This document shows, in pieces, positions 44,386-52,250 of a stretch of DNA of 64,000 bases (positions are counted from its first letter, which is position 1; the number at the start of each line of letters is the position of its first letter). The notes under the pieces are model-generated. The model saw only the letters and a list, made by a program, of their open reading frames with translations, was not told the DNA's origin and made no database searches. The translations under genes were made by a program, and so were the position numbers. Source of the DNA: Acidobacteriota bacterium (GTDB lineage Bacteria > Acidobacteriota > Holophagae > Acanthopleuribacterales > Acanthopleuribacteraceae); assembly GCA_020637335.1 (NCBI GenBank), contig JACJWC010000004.1:186001-250000 (forward strand), given 5' to 3'.

Positions 44386-45693
44386 ATGAGTTTCATTGAG
44401 GATATCCTAGCCCGTCAAATTTTAGATTCACGCGGGAATCCCACCCTAGAAGTTGAAGTTCATTTGAGTTCGGGTGCCATGGGACGCGCTTCGGTGCCCT
44501 CCGGCGCGTCAACGGGCGACCGAGAAGCGGTTGAGCTGCGCGATGGCGATGCAAACCGCTACCACGGCAAAAGCGTCTCCAAGGCTGTTGCCAATGTCAT
44601 GGAGGTACTGGCGCCCGAATTGGTGGGCCATGACGTCCGCGAACAGAACTTAATCGATTACCTGTTGATCAAGGCGGATGGTTCCAATAACAAGGGTCAC
44701 TTGGGTGCCAACGCACTATTGGGCATTAGCCTGGCTTGTGCCCGGGCGGCAGCCGAATTTAATGGCCTACCGCTTTACCGCTACATCGGCGGTACCAATG
44801 CGCGCACCCTGCCCATACCGATGATGAACATCATCAACGGGGGCGCCCACGCGGACAACAACGTCGATATCCAAGAGTTCATGATCATGCCCGTCGGTGC
44901 GACCCGATTCAGCGAAGGCTTGCGCATTGGAACAGAAATCTTCCACAGTTTGCGCAAAGTTCTGCACGATCGCAAATTGAGCACAACCGTTGGTGATGAA
45001 GGTGGATTTGCACCGAACCTCCAATCCAACCAACAGGCTTTGGACCTGATCATCCAAGCCATTATTCAGGCAGGCTACCTGCCCGGCAAAGATGTATGCC
45101 TGGCATTGGATGTCGCTTCCAGCGAGTTTTACAACGGCGGCAACTATCATTTCAACGGCGAAGATCGCCAATTCAGTCCGGAAGCTTTGGCTGATTATTA
45201 TGCTGAGCTCTGCGATACCTACCCGATCATTTCCATCGAGGATGGCATGGATCAAAACGATTGGAATGGCTGGAAACTCTTAACCCAAAAGCTGGGCCAC
45301 AAAGTCCAGTTGGTTGGGGACGATCTGTTTGTCACCAATACCGAAATTCTGCAGCGCGGGATCGACCAAGGCATTGCCAACGCGATCCTGATCAAGCTCA
45401 ACCAAATTGGTACCCTGAGCGAGACCTTGGATGCCATCGACTTAGCCCACAAGGCGGGTTATGCCACCATCATTTCCCACCGCAGTGGCGAAACCGAAGA
45501 TACAACCATTGCCGACTTGAGCGTGGCCTGTAACAGCGGACAAATCAAAACCGGATCCTTGTGTCGGACGGATCGCGTGGCCAAATACAATCAACTGCTG
45601 CGCATTGAAGAGGAGTTGGGCGCCGTTGCCCGCTACGGTCTTCCTGCCTTCCAAACCCAAAGAGTTGCCAAATCTCAATTTAAAACTGAGTAA
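44386..45693 (+). CDS. eno: Enolase
   Basis: 435 residues. Enolase interconverts 2-phosphoglycerate and phosphoenolpyruvate and is often part of the RNA degradosome. The start AR.ILDSRGNPTLEVEV, SVPSGASTGDREAVELRDGD, the metal-binding GDEGGFAPN, SIEDGMDQNDW, LVGDDLFVTN and LIKLNQIGTLSETL, and finally SHRSGETEDTTIADL are all intact. It is followed by the ftsB-like gene after 8 nt, an adjacency also known in proteobacteria. Confidence 0.99.
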   Translation: MSFIEDILARQILDSRGNPTLEVEVHLSSGAMGRASVPSGASTGDREAVELRDGDANRYHGKSVSKAVANVMEVLAPELVGHDVREQNLIDYLLIKADGSNNKGHLGANALLGISLACARAAAEFNGLPLYRYIGGTNARTLPIPMMNIINGGAHADNNVDIQEFMIMPVGATRFSEGLRIGTEIFHSLRKVLHDRKLSTTVGDEGGFAPNLQSNQQALDLIIQAIIQAGYLPGKDVCLALDVASSEFYNGGNYHFNGEDRQFSPEALADYYAELCDTYPIISIEDGMDQNDWNGWKLLTQKLGHKVQLVGDDLFVTNTEILQRGIDQGIANAILIKLNQIGTLSETLDAIDLAHKAGYATIISHRSGETEDTTIADLSVACNSGQIKTGSLCRTDRVAKYNQLLRIEEELGAVARYGLPAFQTQRVAKSQFKTE

Positions 45694-45701
45694 TCCTTCC
45701 C

Positions 45702-46037
45702 ATGACCAGTGCCCTTGCCGAACAGCGTCAAAACCGCAAAAGGAAACGTCGAATCTTCATCATGGTGATGGGGTTAACCCTTTTCCTCAGCTTTTTGGCT
45801 CGAGCTCTGTTTGGGGACACGGGTATTTTGGTCGGCTTCCAAGTAAAGTCGGAGTACCAGCGGCTTTTGGCCCGAGATGCCTTGCTGCAAAGCCAAAACG
45901 AACAGCTGCGTAACGAAATCAACGCCCTGAAAAATGATCCGCGAGCACTTGAAGCTTTGGGCCGCAAAGAGTTTGGCTTCGCGCGACCCGGTGAAGTTAT
46001 TTACCAATTTAATTCAAGGGAAGGAGCCACGCGGTGA
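45702..46037 (+). CDS. ftsB: FtsB/DivIC-family septum protein
   Basis: 111 residues with the topology of FtsB: a basic cytoplasmic start (RQNRKRKRR), one membrane helix (FIMVMGLTLFLSFLARALF, about 20-38) and a periplasmic coiled coil (LLARDALLQSQNEQLRNEINALKND). The small C-terminal domain holds the family pattern ALEALGRKEFGFARPGEVIYQF. FtsB links FtsL and FtsQ in the divisome. It follows eno by 8 nt, and its stop lies inside the start of a short overlapping frame (46034). Confidence 0.92.
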   Translation: MTSALAEQRQNRKRKRRIFIMVMGLTLFLSFLARALFGDTGILVGFQVKSEYQRLLARDALLQSQNEQLRNEINALKNDPRALEALGRKEFGFARPGEVIYQFNSREGATR

Positions 46038-46081
46038 ACCCTGGACCCTTTCCCGATTTTTTGCGAGAATGGCCCGCATGA
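46034..46081 (+). other. Candidate 15-codon relay frame between ftsB and the RsbW-like gene
   Basis: A GTG at 46034 has a perfect AAGGAG ribosome binding site 7 nt upstream and opens a 15-residue frame (VNPGPFPDFLREWPA). Its TGA at 46079-46081 overlaps the ATG at 46078 of the RsbW-like gene (ATGA). The GTG also overlaps the ftsB stop codon. It could pass ribosomes from ftsB to the next gene. It is too short to defend as a protein-coding gene from sequence alone. Confidence 0.35.
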
Positions 46082-46512
46082 GCCAACTGAAGGATATTAA
46101 ATTCGTTGATTTGCGATTCAGTACCAGCCTGGGCATTCTGGATATCATCAAATCCCTGATGGGCCGAATTTGCGAGCAAATGGAGTTCGATGAAGACTCC
46201 AGTTACTGGATCTGGTTGGCCACACAAGAAGCTTTAAATAACGCAATCAAACACGGCAATAAAATGGATAAGAACAAGTTTGTTCACCTGGTTTTATCCA
46301 CATTAGATGACGAGTTTACGATCAGTGTTCAGGATGAAGGTGAGGGTTTCGACCAGAGCAGCATCCCCGATCCTACCGCCCCAGAAAACCTGCTCAAAAC
46401 ATCAGGCCGCGGCCTATTTTTTATGCGAAATTTTATGGATAGGGTCGAAATCCAAATCAATCAAGGTACAAAAGTGACCTTGACCAAAAAAATCAAAGGA
46501 TCCCCCTCATGA
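46078..46512 (+). CDS. RsbW-like anti-sigma regulatory factor (HATPase)
   Basis: 144 residues from the ATG at 46078; the frame is open from 45934, but that part overlaps ftsB. The GHKL ATPase motifs are visible: the N box QEALNNAIKHGNK, G1 DEGEGFD and G2 GRGLFFM. Proteins of this type are small kinases that phosphorylate a STAS antagonist on Ser/Thr and sequester a target, classically a sigma factor. A STAS protein is encoded next, with a 4-nt overlap. No sigma factor is near, so the target is unknown. An ATG at 46069 is an alternative start, but neither has its own ribosome binding site. Confidence 0.88.
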   Translation: MSQLKDIKFVDLRFSTSLGILDIIKSLMGRICEQMEFDEDSSYWIWLATQEALNNAIKHGNKMDKNKFVHLVLSTLDDEFTISVQDEGEGFDQSSIPDPTAPENLLKTSGRGLFFMRNFMDRVEIQINQGTKVTLTKKIKGSPS

Positions 46513-46847
46513 AAATTGACTTGCGACTGGAAGACGGCATTACCGTTGTCGATTTGGAAGGCACCATTACCATCGGTGAGGGCGATGTACAGTTGCGCAA
46601 AACACTGTTTGCGCTGATTGAACGCGGACAAAATAAGATCCTGCTCAACATGGAACGGGTCGGTTACATGGACTCTAGTGGGGTTGGCGAACTCATTAGC
46701 TGTTTTAAAGAAGTGCATGAGCGCGGTGGGCAACTCAAACTGTTGAATATCAGCAAGAAAATTAAAGATCTGCTCCAAATTACACAACTCTTGTCGGTTT
46801 TCGAGTATTTCAGCGATGAAGCAAAGGCTCTATCATCTTTTAAATGA
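46509..46847 (+). CDS. STAS-domain anti-anti-sigma factor
   Basis: 112 residues, a single STAS domain. The phosphorylatable Ser is in NMERVGYMDSSGVGELISCF at about 56-57, as in SpoIIAA/RsbV. The N-terminal strand ITVVDLEGTITIGEG is typical. Unphosphorylated, it should bind the RsbW-like partner encoded upstream and release that partner's target. It overlaps the kinase gene and the following unknown gene by 4 nt each (ATGA), so three proteins are made in step. Confidence 0.92.
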   Translation: MKIDLRLEDGITVVDLEGTITIGEGDVQLRKTLFALIERGQNKILLNMERVGYMDSSGVGELISCFKEVHERGGQLKLLNISKKIKDLLQITQLLSVFEYFSDEAKALSSFK

Positions 46848-47632
46848 GTGCTTTTAGCCATTTTGTCCACTTGCCAACCGGCCATGTGGTCCTGGAAAAC
46901 CCGTTCGATCCCAAGTTGGCACCTCGGCCCATTGTTGCGCATTACACCAAGCCGATGAATGGCTTAGCACCAATCGATCAGCCTAGTTGCCTTCACCTCT
47001 ACAGAGATTATCTGCCACGCCCCTTTCCCTCTTCTCTGCTAGAAAGCCCCTTTGTGGTCCTGAACAGGCGACCGCATTGTTTGGCCTTGGATATTTTCCC
47101 CAACTGGACGGAAGCCCAATATCGCGAAGCGCTTTCATTTGGTCTGTTGGGACCCCAACCCTTCAATATCACTCAAGACCCACAGCCGTTTCAGGTGTTC
47201 TCCCAAGAATGGGGCTGGCCGCATCGAGGCGTCCTCTTATCTCTGGTCGGTTTAGAAATCATCCGCCAAACCCAAGCGCAACCCAGTGTGCTTTTATTCG
47301 CAGATCCCTTTGGCGAATGGCTCTTCTACCTCACTCAGGCGCGAACCTGGTATTCCGGTCCCTGGCCTTTGCGTTTGGTTCTGCTGCAAGGTTCTGGACA
47401 GGATCAAATCCTCAATTGTTTTGAGGGATTGGCGCCGGAGCACGATGAGGATTATGCCCCGCTGGTTCGATTGTGTGCGCAGCGCCTAACGGAAATCAAC
47501 GGAACAGCCATTCGCATGGAGTCGAGCCAACCGATTAACGCGCTTATCGAACGTTTGCAACGCAGCCAATTTATAGAGGAAGATGAACATGTGATTTTAT
47601 TGGGTCACAACGAGGTCTCATCGAAACCATGA
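46844..47632 (+). CDS. Hypothetical protein, 262 aa
   Basis: I do not recognise this protein. It has no signal peptide or membrane helix and is rich in Pro, Phe and Trp (YLPRPFPSSLLESPFVVLNRRP; GEWLFYLTQARTWYSGPWPL). The second half reads like an alpha/beta fold (LLFADPFGEWLF, LRLVLLQGSGQDQIL, EHVILLGHNE). It overlaps the STAS gene and thiL by 4 nt each, so it belongs to the same tightly coupled set. A role connected with the partner switch or with ThiL is possible but not supported by any motif. Confidence 0.8.
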   Translation: MSAFSHFVHLPTGHVVLENPFDPKLAPRPIVAHYTKPMNGLAPIDQPSCLHLYRDYLPRPFPSSLLESPFVVLNRRPHCLALDIFPNWTEAQYREALSFGLLGPQPFNITQDPQPFQVFSQEWGWPHRGVLLSLVGLEIIRQTQAQPSVLLFADPFGEWLFYLTQARTWYSGPWPLRLVLLQGSGQDQILNCFEGLAPEHDEDYAPLVRLCAQRLTEINGTAIRMESSQPINALIERLQRSQFIEEDEHVILLGHNEVSSKP

Positions 47633-48555
47633 ATCATGTGGGCGACTGGCGTGAAGACGCCCTGATCGATACTTTTATTCGGCCGATGGCTGAATCTATT
47701 GATGATGATTGTGCTTTGCTCGCGCCCCAAGCCAAAGGCCAAATGATTTCAACGGACAGTGCAGTTGAAGATGTCCATTTCCGGCGCGATTGGCCAGCAC
47801 AAGATGTCGCTTATAAACAAGTTTTGGCAACGCTATCCGATGTGGTGGCCAGCGCCGCCCAACCGCAATCGATCCTGCTCTCCTTACACCTGCCCAACGA
47901 CTTAGCCGTTGAATGGCTGGCCGCATTCTGTTCGGGATTTAAGCGTGCATTGGATCATACAGGCGTTCGTTTAATCGGCGGGAATCTGAGCCGGGCCAAT
48001 CAAATTGTCATTGTGACCACGGCCAGTGGGCCGCTTTTTGGCTCGCCCATCTTTCGGTCGGGGGCAAGACCAGGAGACCTGATTGGGGTCACAGGCAGAC
48101 CCGGATTAGCGGCCAGCCAGCTGGCCGCTTTACTTGACAAAAGCGCCCCTGCATCTGCCGATCGCTATTTTCAGCCGCCCTTCTACGCGCACCTGGTAAA
48201 AGACTGGGTGAATTGCGGGGGTATCACAGCCATGATGGATCTGTCCGACGGGCTACCCGTCGATTTGGAACGCCTGTGTAAAGCCTCACAAGTCGGCGCA
48301 CATGTGGTTTTGGACCCGCTTCTCCTCCAGGCTAAAGGTGAAGATCTCGACACATGGTTCAGAGGGGGCGAAGATTACGAATTGCTGTGTGCCGTATCGC
48401 CTTCCGCTTGGGATCAATTAGCCCATATCGCCCAATCACACCAGGTTCCTTTTCATAACATCGGCCATTTTCAAGCAGCTGGTGGGCTTCATTTCAGTTT
48501 AAAAAATGAACTTTATCGCTTTAAGTCCGAATCATTTAGCCACTTTAAGCCTTAG
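47629..48555 (+). CDS. thiL: Thiamine-monophosphate kinase ThiL
   Basis: 308 residues. ThiL phosphorylates thiamine monophosphate to the active diphosphate. It belongs to the PurM/ThiL superfamily: DDDCALLAPQ and ISTDSAVEDVHFRRDW form the metal-binding Asp sites, then LATLSDVVASAAQP, LIGGNLSRANQ, VTGRPGLAASQLAAL, MMDLSDGLPVDLERL and GGEDYELL. It is the last gene of the operon and its stop overlaps the stop region of the convergent kinase gene. Confidence 0.94.
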   Translation: MNHVGDWREDALIDTFIRPMAESIDDDCALLAPQAKGQMISTDSAVEDVHFRRDWPAQDVAYKQVLATLSDVVASAAQPQSILLSLHLPNDLAVEWLAAFCSGFKRALDHTGVRLIGGNLSRANQIVIVTTASGPLFGSPIFRSGARPGDLIGVTGRPGLAASQLAALLDKSAPASADRYFQPPFYAHLVKDWVNCGGITAMMDLSDGLPVDLERLCKASQVGAHVVLDPLLLQAKGEDLDTWFRGGEDYELLCAVSPSAWDQLAHIAQSHQVPFHNIGHFQAAGGLHFSLKNELYRFKSESFSHFKP

Positions 48556-49502
48556 GATTCGGCACGGGTGGAATAAATCGCCTTCCAAAAACCCATACAA
48601 TTGCCAAAACGCATAGAGGGCACTTTGTCCATAGCCTTCTCAACGGCCCAGACCAACCGGGCTGGGATATCGGGTCTGAGGTAGGCCAAAGGCTTTGCCG
48701 GCTCGTTGACTTGGAGGTTCACCAATTCCTCCAAATTGTTGCCTTCAAATGGGGGTCTTCCAACCAAAAACTCATAAGCAATTAAACCCAGGTTGTAGAT
48801 ATCACTTAAATGGGTGATCGGACGGCCCAAACATTGTTCCGGCGACATGTAAACCGGCGTGCCAATCATTTCGCCTTTTCGGGTCAGGTTCAGCTTGCCA
48901 TCCGGACTCACCACATGTTCAAACATGATCAACCCAAAGTCCAAAACCTTGACCTCAAATTCGCCATTGACGATATGCAACATCATATTGTGTGGCTTCA
49001 AATCGCGATGAATAATGCTCTTGGAATGAATCAAACTGCAAGCCATACAGATTTGTTCCATCAGCAAATAGAACGCTTCCAATGGCAGACCATTGGGAAA
49101 TTGCTTCATGAATTCTTTGAGATTGTAGCCATCGATGTATTCCATCACGATATAGGGCGTGCTGGGGTGTTCTAAGTTGTAATCGATAATCGATACGATG
49201 TTGGGATGGCGAAATTGGCTCATGCCAACCGCTTCACGCTGGAATCGGGTCATAAAGGGATGGGCCTTTTGGCCTTCCAGTTGCTCAACGGGTAGAAGTT
49301 TCACCACGACCCGGTCCCCGCTCGTTGCCGTTTCTGCAAGATACAAATAGCCCATGCCACCGGCATCTAAAATGGTGTGAATACGATACTTATCGTCGAG
49401 GGTAACCCCGAGAAATTTGTCCTTTTGCTGGACCACTGGCAAACCAGAGGGTCTTGAGCTGATTTCGCCCAGCTCCCGTTTCCACACATCACTTAATCCC
49501 AT
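48552..49502 (-). CDS. Soluble Ser/Thr protein kinase (PknB-like)
   Basis: 316 residues: a kinase domain with a 35-residue N-terminal tail, no membrane helix and no extra sensor. The Gly-rich loop LDAGGMGYLYLAE, Lys68 in VVVKLLP, HRDLKPHNMML with Asp167, DFG at 188-190 and GTPVYMSPEQCLG are intact, so it should be active. The usual glycine loop GxGxxG is altered to AGGMG, as in many PknB-like kinases. The C-terminus ends soon after the catalytic core. The FHA-GGDEF protein in this window is a reasonable candidate target. Convergent with thiL (4-nt overlap). Confidence 0.92.
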   Translation of the reverse strand: MGLSDVWKRELGEISSRPSGLPVVQQKDKFLGVTLDDKYRIHTILDAGGMGYLYLAETATSGDRVVVKLLPVEQLEGQKAHPFMTRFQREAVGMSQFRHPNIVSIIDYNLEHPSTPYIVMEYIDGYNLKEFMKQFPNGLPLEAFYLLMEQICMACSLIHSKSIIHRDLKPHNMMLHIVNGEFEVKVLDFGLIMFEHVVSPDGKLNLTRKGEMIGTPVYMSPEQCLGRPITHLSDIYNLGLIAYEFLVGRPPFEGNNLEELVNLQVNEPAKPLAYLRPDIPARLVWAVEKAMDKVPSMRFGNCMGFWKAIYSTRAES

Positions 49503-49606
49503 TTTTATCCCCGGTCAGCAGCTTGACCTATCTATCGGCATGAAATTGGTTTGGCTTTAAGCCAGTTTATCGGTTGTCCTTGAAAAAGGCAAACGTGGAA
49601 GTTTTC

Positions 49607-50875
49607 TTATTGATCTTTAGCATTTCCAGCCAGTTGGGAAGGAATAGGTGGCATCCGTAATAAGTTTTCAAAGGCTTTCCAGCACGCATCGGCACCCTTG
49701 AGACAGGCTGCATTTAGGGCTTCAGCAACTTGGTCTTGACCCAAGTTGTAGTTAATCACATAACTGCGGTAGCGCTCGATAAAGCGAACGCGTTGATCGG
49801 CACGGGCAGGGTCCATGAGGGTGTATTTTTGCAGGTAAGAACTGGTCGTTGGCGCATCCCAATTTCCGGCAAGAAATTGACGCGCCGCTTCATTGCCCGC
49901 GTAATTGAGGGTATGCATTAAAGCCTGAATTTTTAAGTAAGGCTCCGCTAATTGCGGGTCTAATCCGGCCAAAGGATACAGAACATCGCGCTCGAAGGTC
50001 AGCCGATCTTGGGCGGGAAACACAACCTGAATTCCATAATTTGCACTGCCTTCGGCAATCAGCGATTGAGGGCTGAACAACGGATAAACACTGTACTCCA
50101 CCCATCCGCGTTGCCGGACCAAATCCTGTTCCACCAGTGCATTAAACACATGATGACCCGGATAGCCTTCATGACAGGCAAGATCGATGATTCGATCAAT
50201 CGAGATCGGATAATCCACGTTTACCTGGATCAAGGAATGGAAATTGCCCTTATACCAGTTATAGGCGCTCCAGGGTTGGTCTTTGACGTACTCCACTTCA
50301 AAATTTTCTTCCTGGGGCAATTCAATATGGCGGCGCGTGCGCGATCGCGCTTCATTGATTGCGGCCCGAAAAACCGCATCGAGCTTAATGGACGGTACGA
50401 TTACTTTGGCTTTGAACGCCGACAAGCGCTCGGTCAGACTGCCTTCGCCCGGTAATAACAGGCTCAGTTCATCCAACGCTTTTTGAAAGTGGGCATCGTC
50501 ATAATGGGGTGGTTTAGCGTCATAAACCATGGCTGCTTCTTCGTCGAAACTCAGTTTTTTGCCCTGTAGGAATTCAGCTCGCGATCGCAGAGCCCTCACC
50601 TGGGCACGCAGGAAGGTCCAGCGCTTGAGTTCCTCGCCCTTTAATCCCTTCAGCGAATCCAGGCGCTTTAGTAGTTTTTTGGTCGATTGGGCCAAATCAT
50701 CGAGCGGCTTTTTCTCAGATTCCGCAAGCTTTTGTAACTCAGGATCCCCGTAATAGGCATCGACCAGGTAGGCATCGTGTTGACCCAAATCAAGGGTAAG
50801 CTGTACAAACTCCTTGGCCAGGCCATCTAAATCGGCATTTGCTTGAAATATCAAGACCCATCCCCAGAACCACAT
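49607..50875 (-). CDS. DUF885-family metallopeptidase-like protein
   Basis: 422 residues with a hydrophobic N-terminus (WFWGWVLIFQANA) that may be a signal peptide. The C-terminal half has the DUF885 zinc site HEGYPGHH, with the second glutamate in SLIAEGSANYGIQ about 50 residues on. The domain is helical throughout (LPGEGSLTERLSAFKAKV; RFIERYRSYVINYNLG). Such proteins are putative exported dipeptidases or carboxypeptidases; the substrate is unknown. Its start lies 25 nt inside the end of rmuC, so it is translated from the same mRNA. Confidence 0.8.
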   Translation of the reverse strand: MWFWGWVLIFQANADLDGLAKEFVQLTLDLGQHDAYLVDAYYGDPELQKLAESEKKPLDDLAQSTKKLLKRLDSLKGLKGEELKRWTFLRAQVRALRSRAEFLQGKKLSFDEEAAMVYDAKPPHYDDAHFQKALDELSLLLPGEGSLTERLSAFKAKVIVPSIKLDAVFRAAINEARSRTRRHIELPQEENFEVEYVKDQPWSAYNWYKGNFHSLIQVNVDYPISIDRIIDLACHEGYPGHHVFNALVEQDLVRQRGWVEYSVYPLFSPQSLIAEGSANYGIQVVFPAQDRLTFERDVLYPLAGLDPQLAEPYLKIQALMHTLNYAGNEAARQFLAGNWDAPTTSSYLQKYTLMDPARADQRVRFIERYRSYVINYNLGQDQVAEALNAACLKGADACWKAFENLLRMPPIPSQLAGNAKDQ

Positions 50876-52191
50876 GAAACGCCTCCCGATTCGCTGATTT
50901 GAACCGGCATTTTACCAATGCAATCAACCGTTTTATAGCCCTGCTGACTTCCTTTTCGCAAGGCTTGGGTACTGGCAACCAAATTTTCGGCATAATGATT
51001 GGCCACCTGATTAAAGGCCGAAACGGCCTGATTCAGGTGTTTGCGCAAACTGGATAGCGGTTCTGCCAACTGTCGGACATGGCGCTCCAAGGCCTGGGTC
51101 TGACCGATTAACTTGTGATGAACCGACTGAAATTGCTGATGTTCCCAAGTTTGGGCTACGAGTTTAAGGACGGCGAACAGGCTCATTGGTGAGGCAAGCA
51201 AAACCCCCTCATCGGCAGCAAAATCCAACAAGGTTTCATCCTGCGCAAGGGCCCAGCCCAACAACTGCTCATTGGGTAAAAATAAAATCACAAATTCGGG
51301 GCTGTGCTCGGCCCAATAGCCATAGCGTTTGCGACCCAATGATTGAATATGCGATCGCAGGTGTTTTACATGACGGGCCTGTTGGGCCGGATCCAAGTTC
51401 TCATTCAACAAGGCTTGAACCGGCGCCTTCGCATCCACAATTAAACGTCTTCGACTGGGCAAAATGATCATCAAGTCAGGCCGCAATACTTCTGATTCGC
51501 CTGTAATTGTGGGTTGCACGATAAAGTCACACCCTTCGCTTAAACCGGCCCATTCCAATACCCGTTTGAGCTGCTGCTCGCCCCACTTCCCGCGAATACC
51601 CGGATTGTTGAGCGCCTTTTTTAAATGATGGGTCTCAGCCAGCAATTGGCCCTGACCCTCCTTAACCGCGCGCAATACTTCTTCAAGACTGCCACGCCCC
51701 TCTTGGCGTTCCAAGGCAAGTTGCGCCAATTCGGATTGCATGGTTTTGAATCCTTCCAGAATGGGTTGGAGCATTTTGTCCCAGGTCATCTGGTTTAAGC
51801 TGTGTTCTTCCAGGCTGCTTTGGCGTTGATGCTGCCAGATTTGAGCCCACTGCTCGTTTAACCATTGGTTTTGTTGACGCAATGCGGTTTCCGAAAATTG
51901 ATTCCAGCGCATCGATTCGCTTTCAAAACCCTTCAGCGCGTGGCGGAGTGTTGCATTCTCCCGCTCCAAATCCAGAATACGGTCCGACTGCAGTTCCACC
52001 TGTTCCTGGCAATCCTCCATTTGCTTTTGAGACCAGGTAGCCCGCGCTTCGGCTATTTCCCTGCGACTCATTGCCGCAAGTAATTGACCCTGCAGTTCTT
52101 TTCGGGACCGAATGGCCCACACCCACACGCCGATGACGCCCAATCCAAAAACGCAGAAAAATCCAATCAATACAATGCCAGAGGGGACCAT
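50851..52191 (-). CDS. rmuC: DNA recombination protein RmuC homologue
   Basis: 446 residues. A single N-terminal membrane helix (about 3-27) is followed by a long coiled coil (about 35-210) and the RmuC nuclease-like domain: LNNPGIRGKWGEQQLKRVLEWAGL, LRPDLMIILPSRRRLIVDAKAP and the later PEFVILFLPNEQLL. RmuC limits inversions and recombination between short repeats. The D...DAK pattern in this domain resembles restriction-type nucleases. It is separated from the upstream regulator gene by about 60 nt of divergent-free sequence and is probably in one operon with the DUF885 gene. Confidence 0.92.
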   Translation of the reverse strand: MVPSGIVLIGFFCVFGLGVIGVWVWAIRSRKELQGQLLAAMSRREIAEARATWSQKQMEDCQEQVELQSDRILDLERENATLRHALKGFESESMRWNQFSETALRQQNQWLNEQWAQIWQHQRQSSLEEHSLNQMTWDKMLQPILEGFKTMQSELAQLALERQEGRGSLEEVLRAVKEGQGQLLAETHHLKKALNNPGIRGKWGEQQLKRVLEWAGLSEGCDFIVQPTITGESEVLRPDLMIILPSRRRLIVDAKAPVQALLNENLDPAQQARHVKHLRSHIQSLGRKRYGYWAEHSPEFVILFLPNEQLLGWALAQDETLLDFAADEGVLLASPMSLFAVLKLVAQTWEHQQFQSVHHKLIGQTQALERHVRQLAEPLSSLRKHLNQAVSAFNQVANHYAENLVASTQALRKGSQQGYKTVDCIGKMPVQISESGGVSCGSGDGS

Positions 52192-52250
52192 GGAAACCTC
52201 AAAACAATACTATATCATCTGGTGGGTTCACATAGTATGTTTAGGCAAGG

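Noticed and set aside
45934..46077. Upstream start for the RsbW-like gene
   Set aside because: It would overlap most of the end of ftsB, and the extra residues do not resemble the family.
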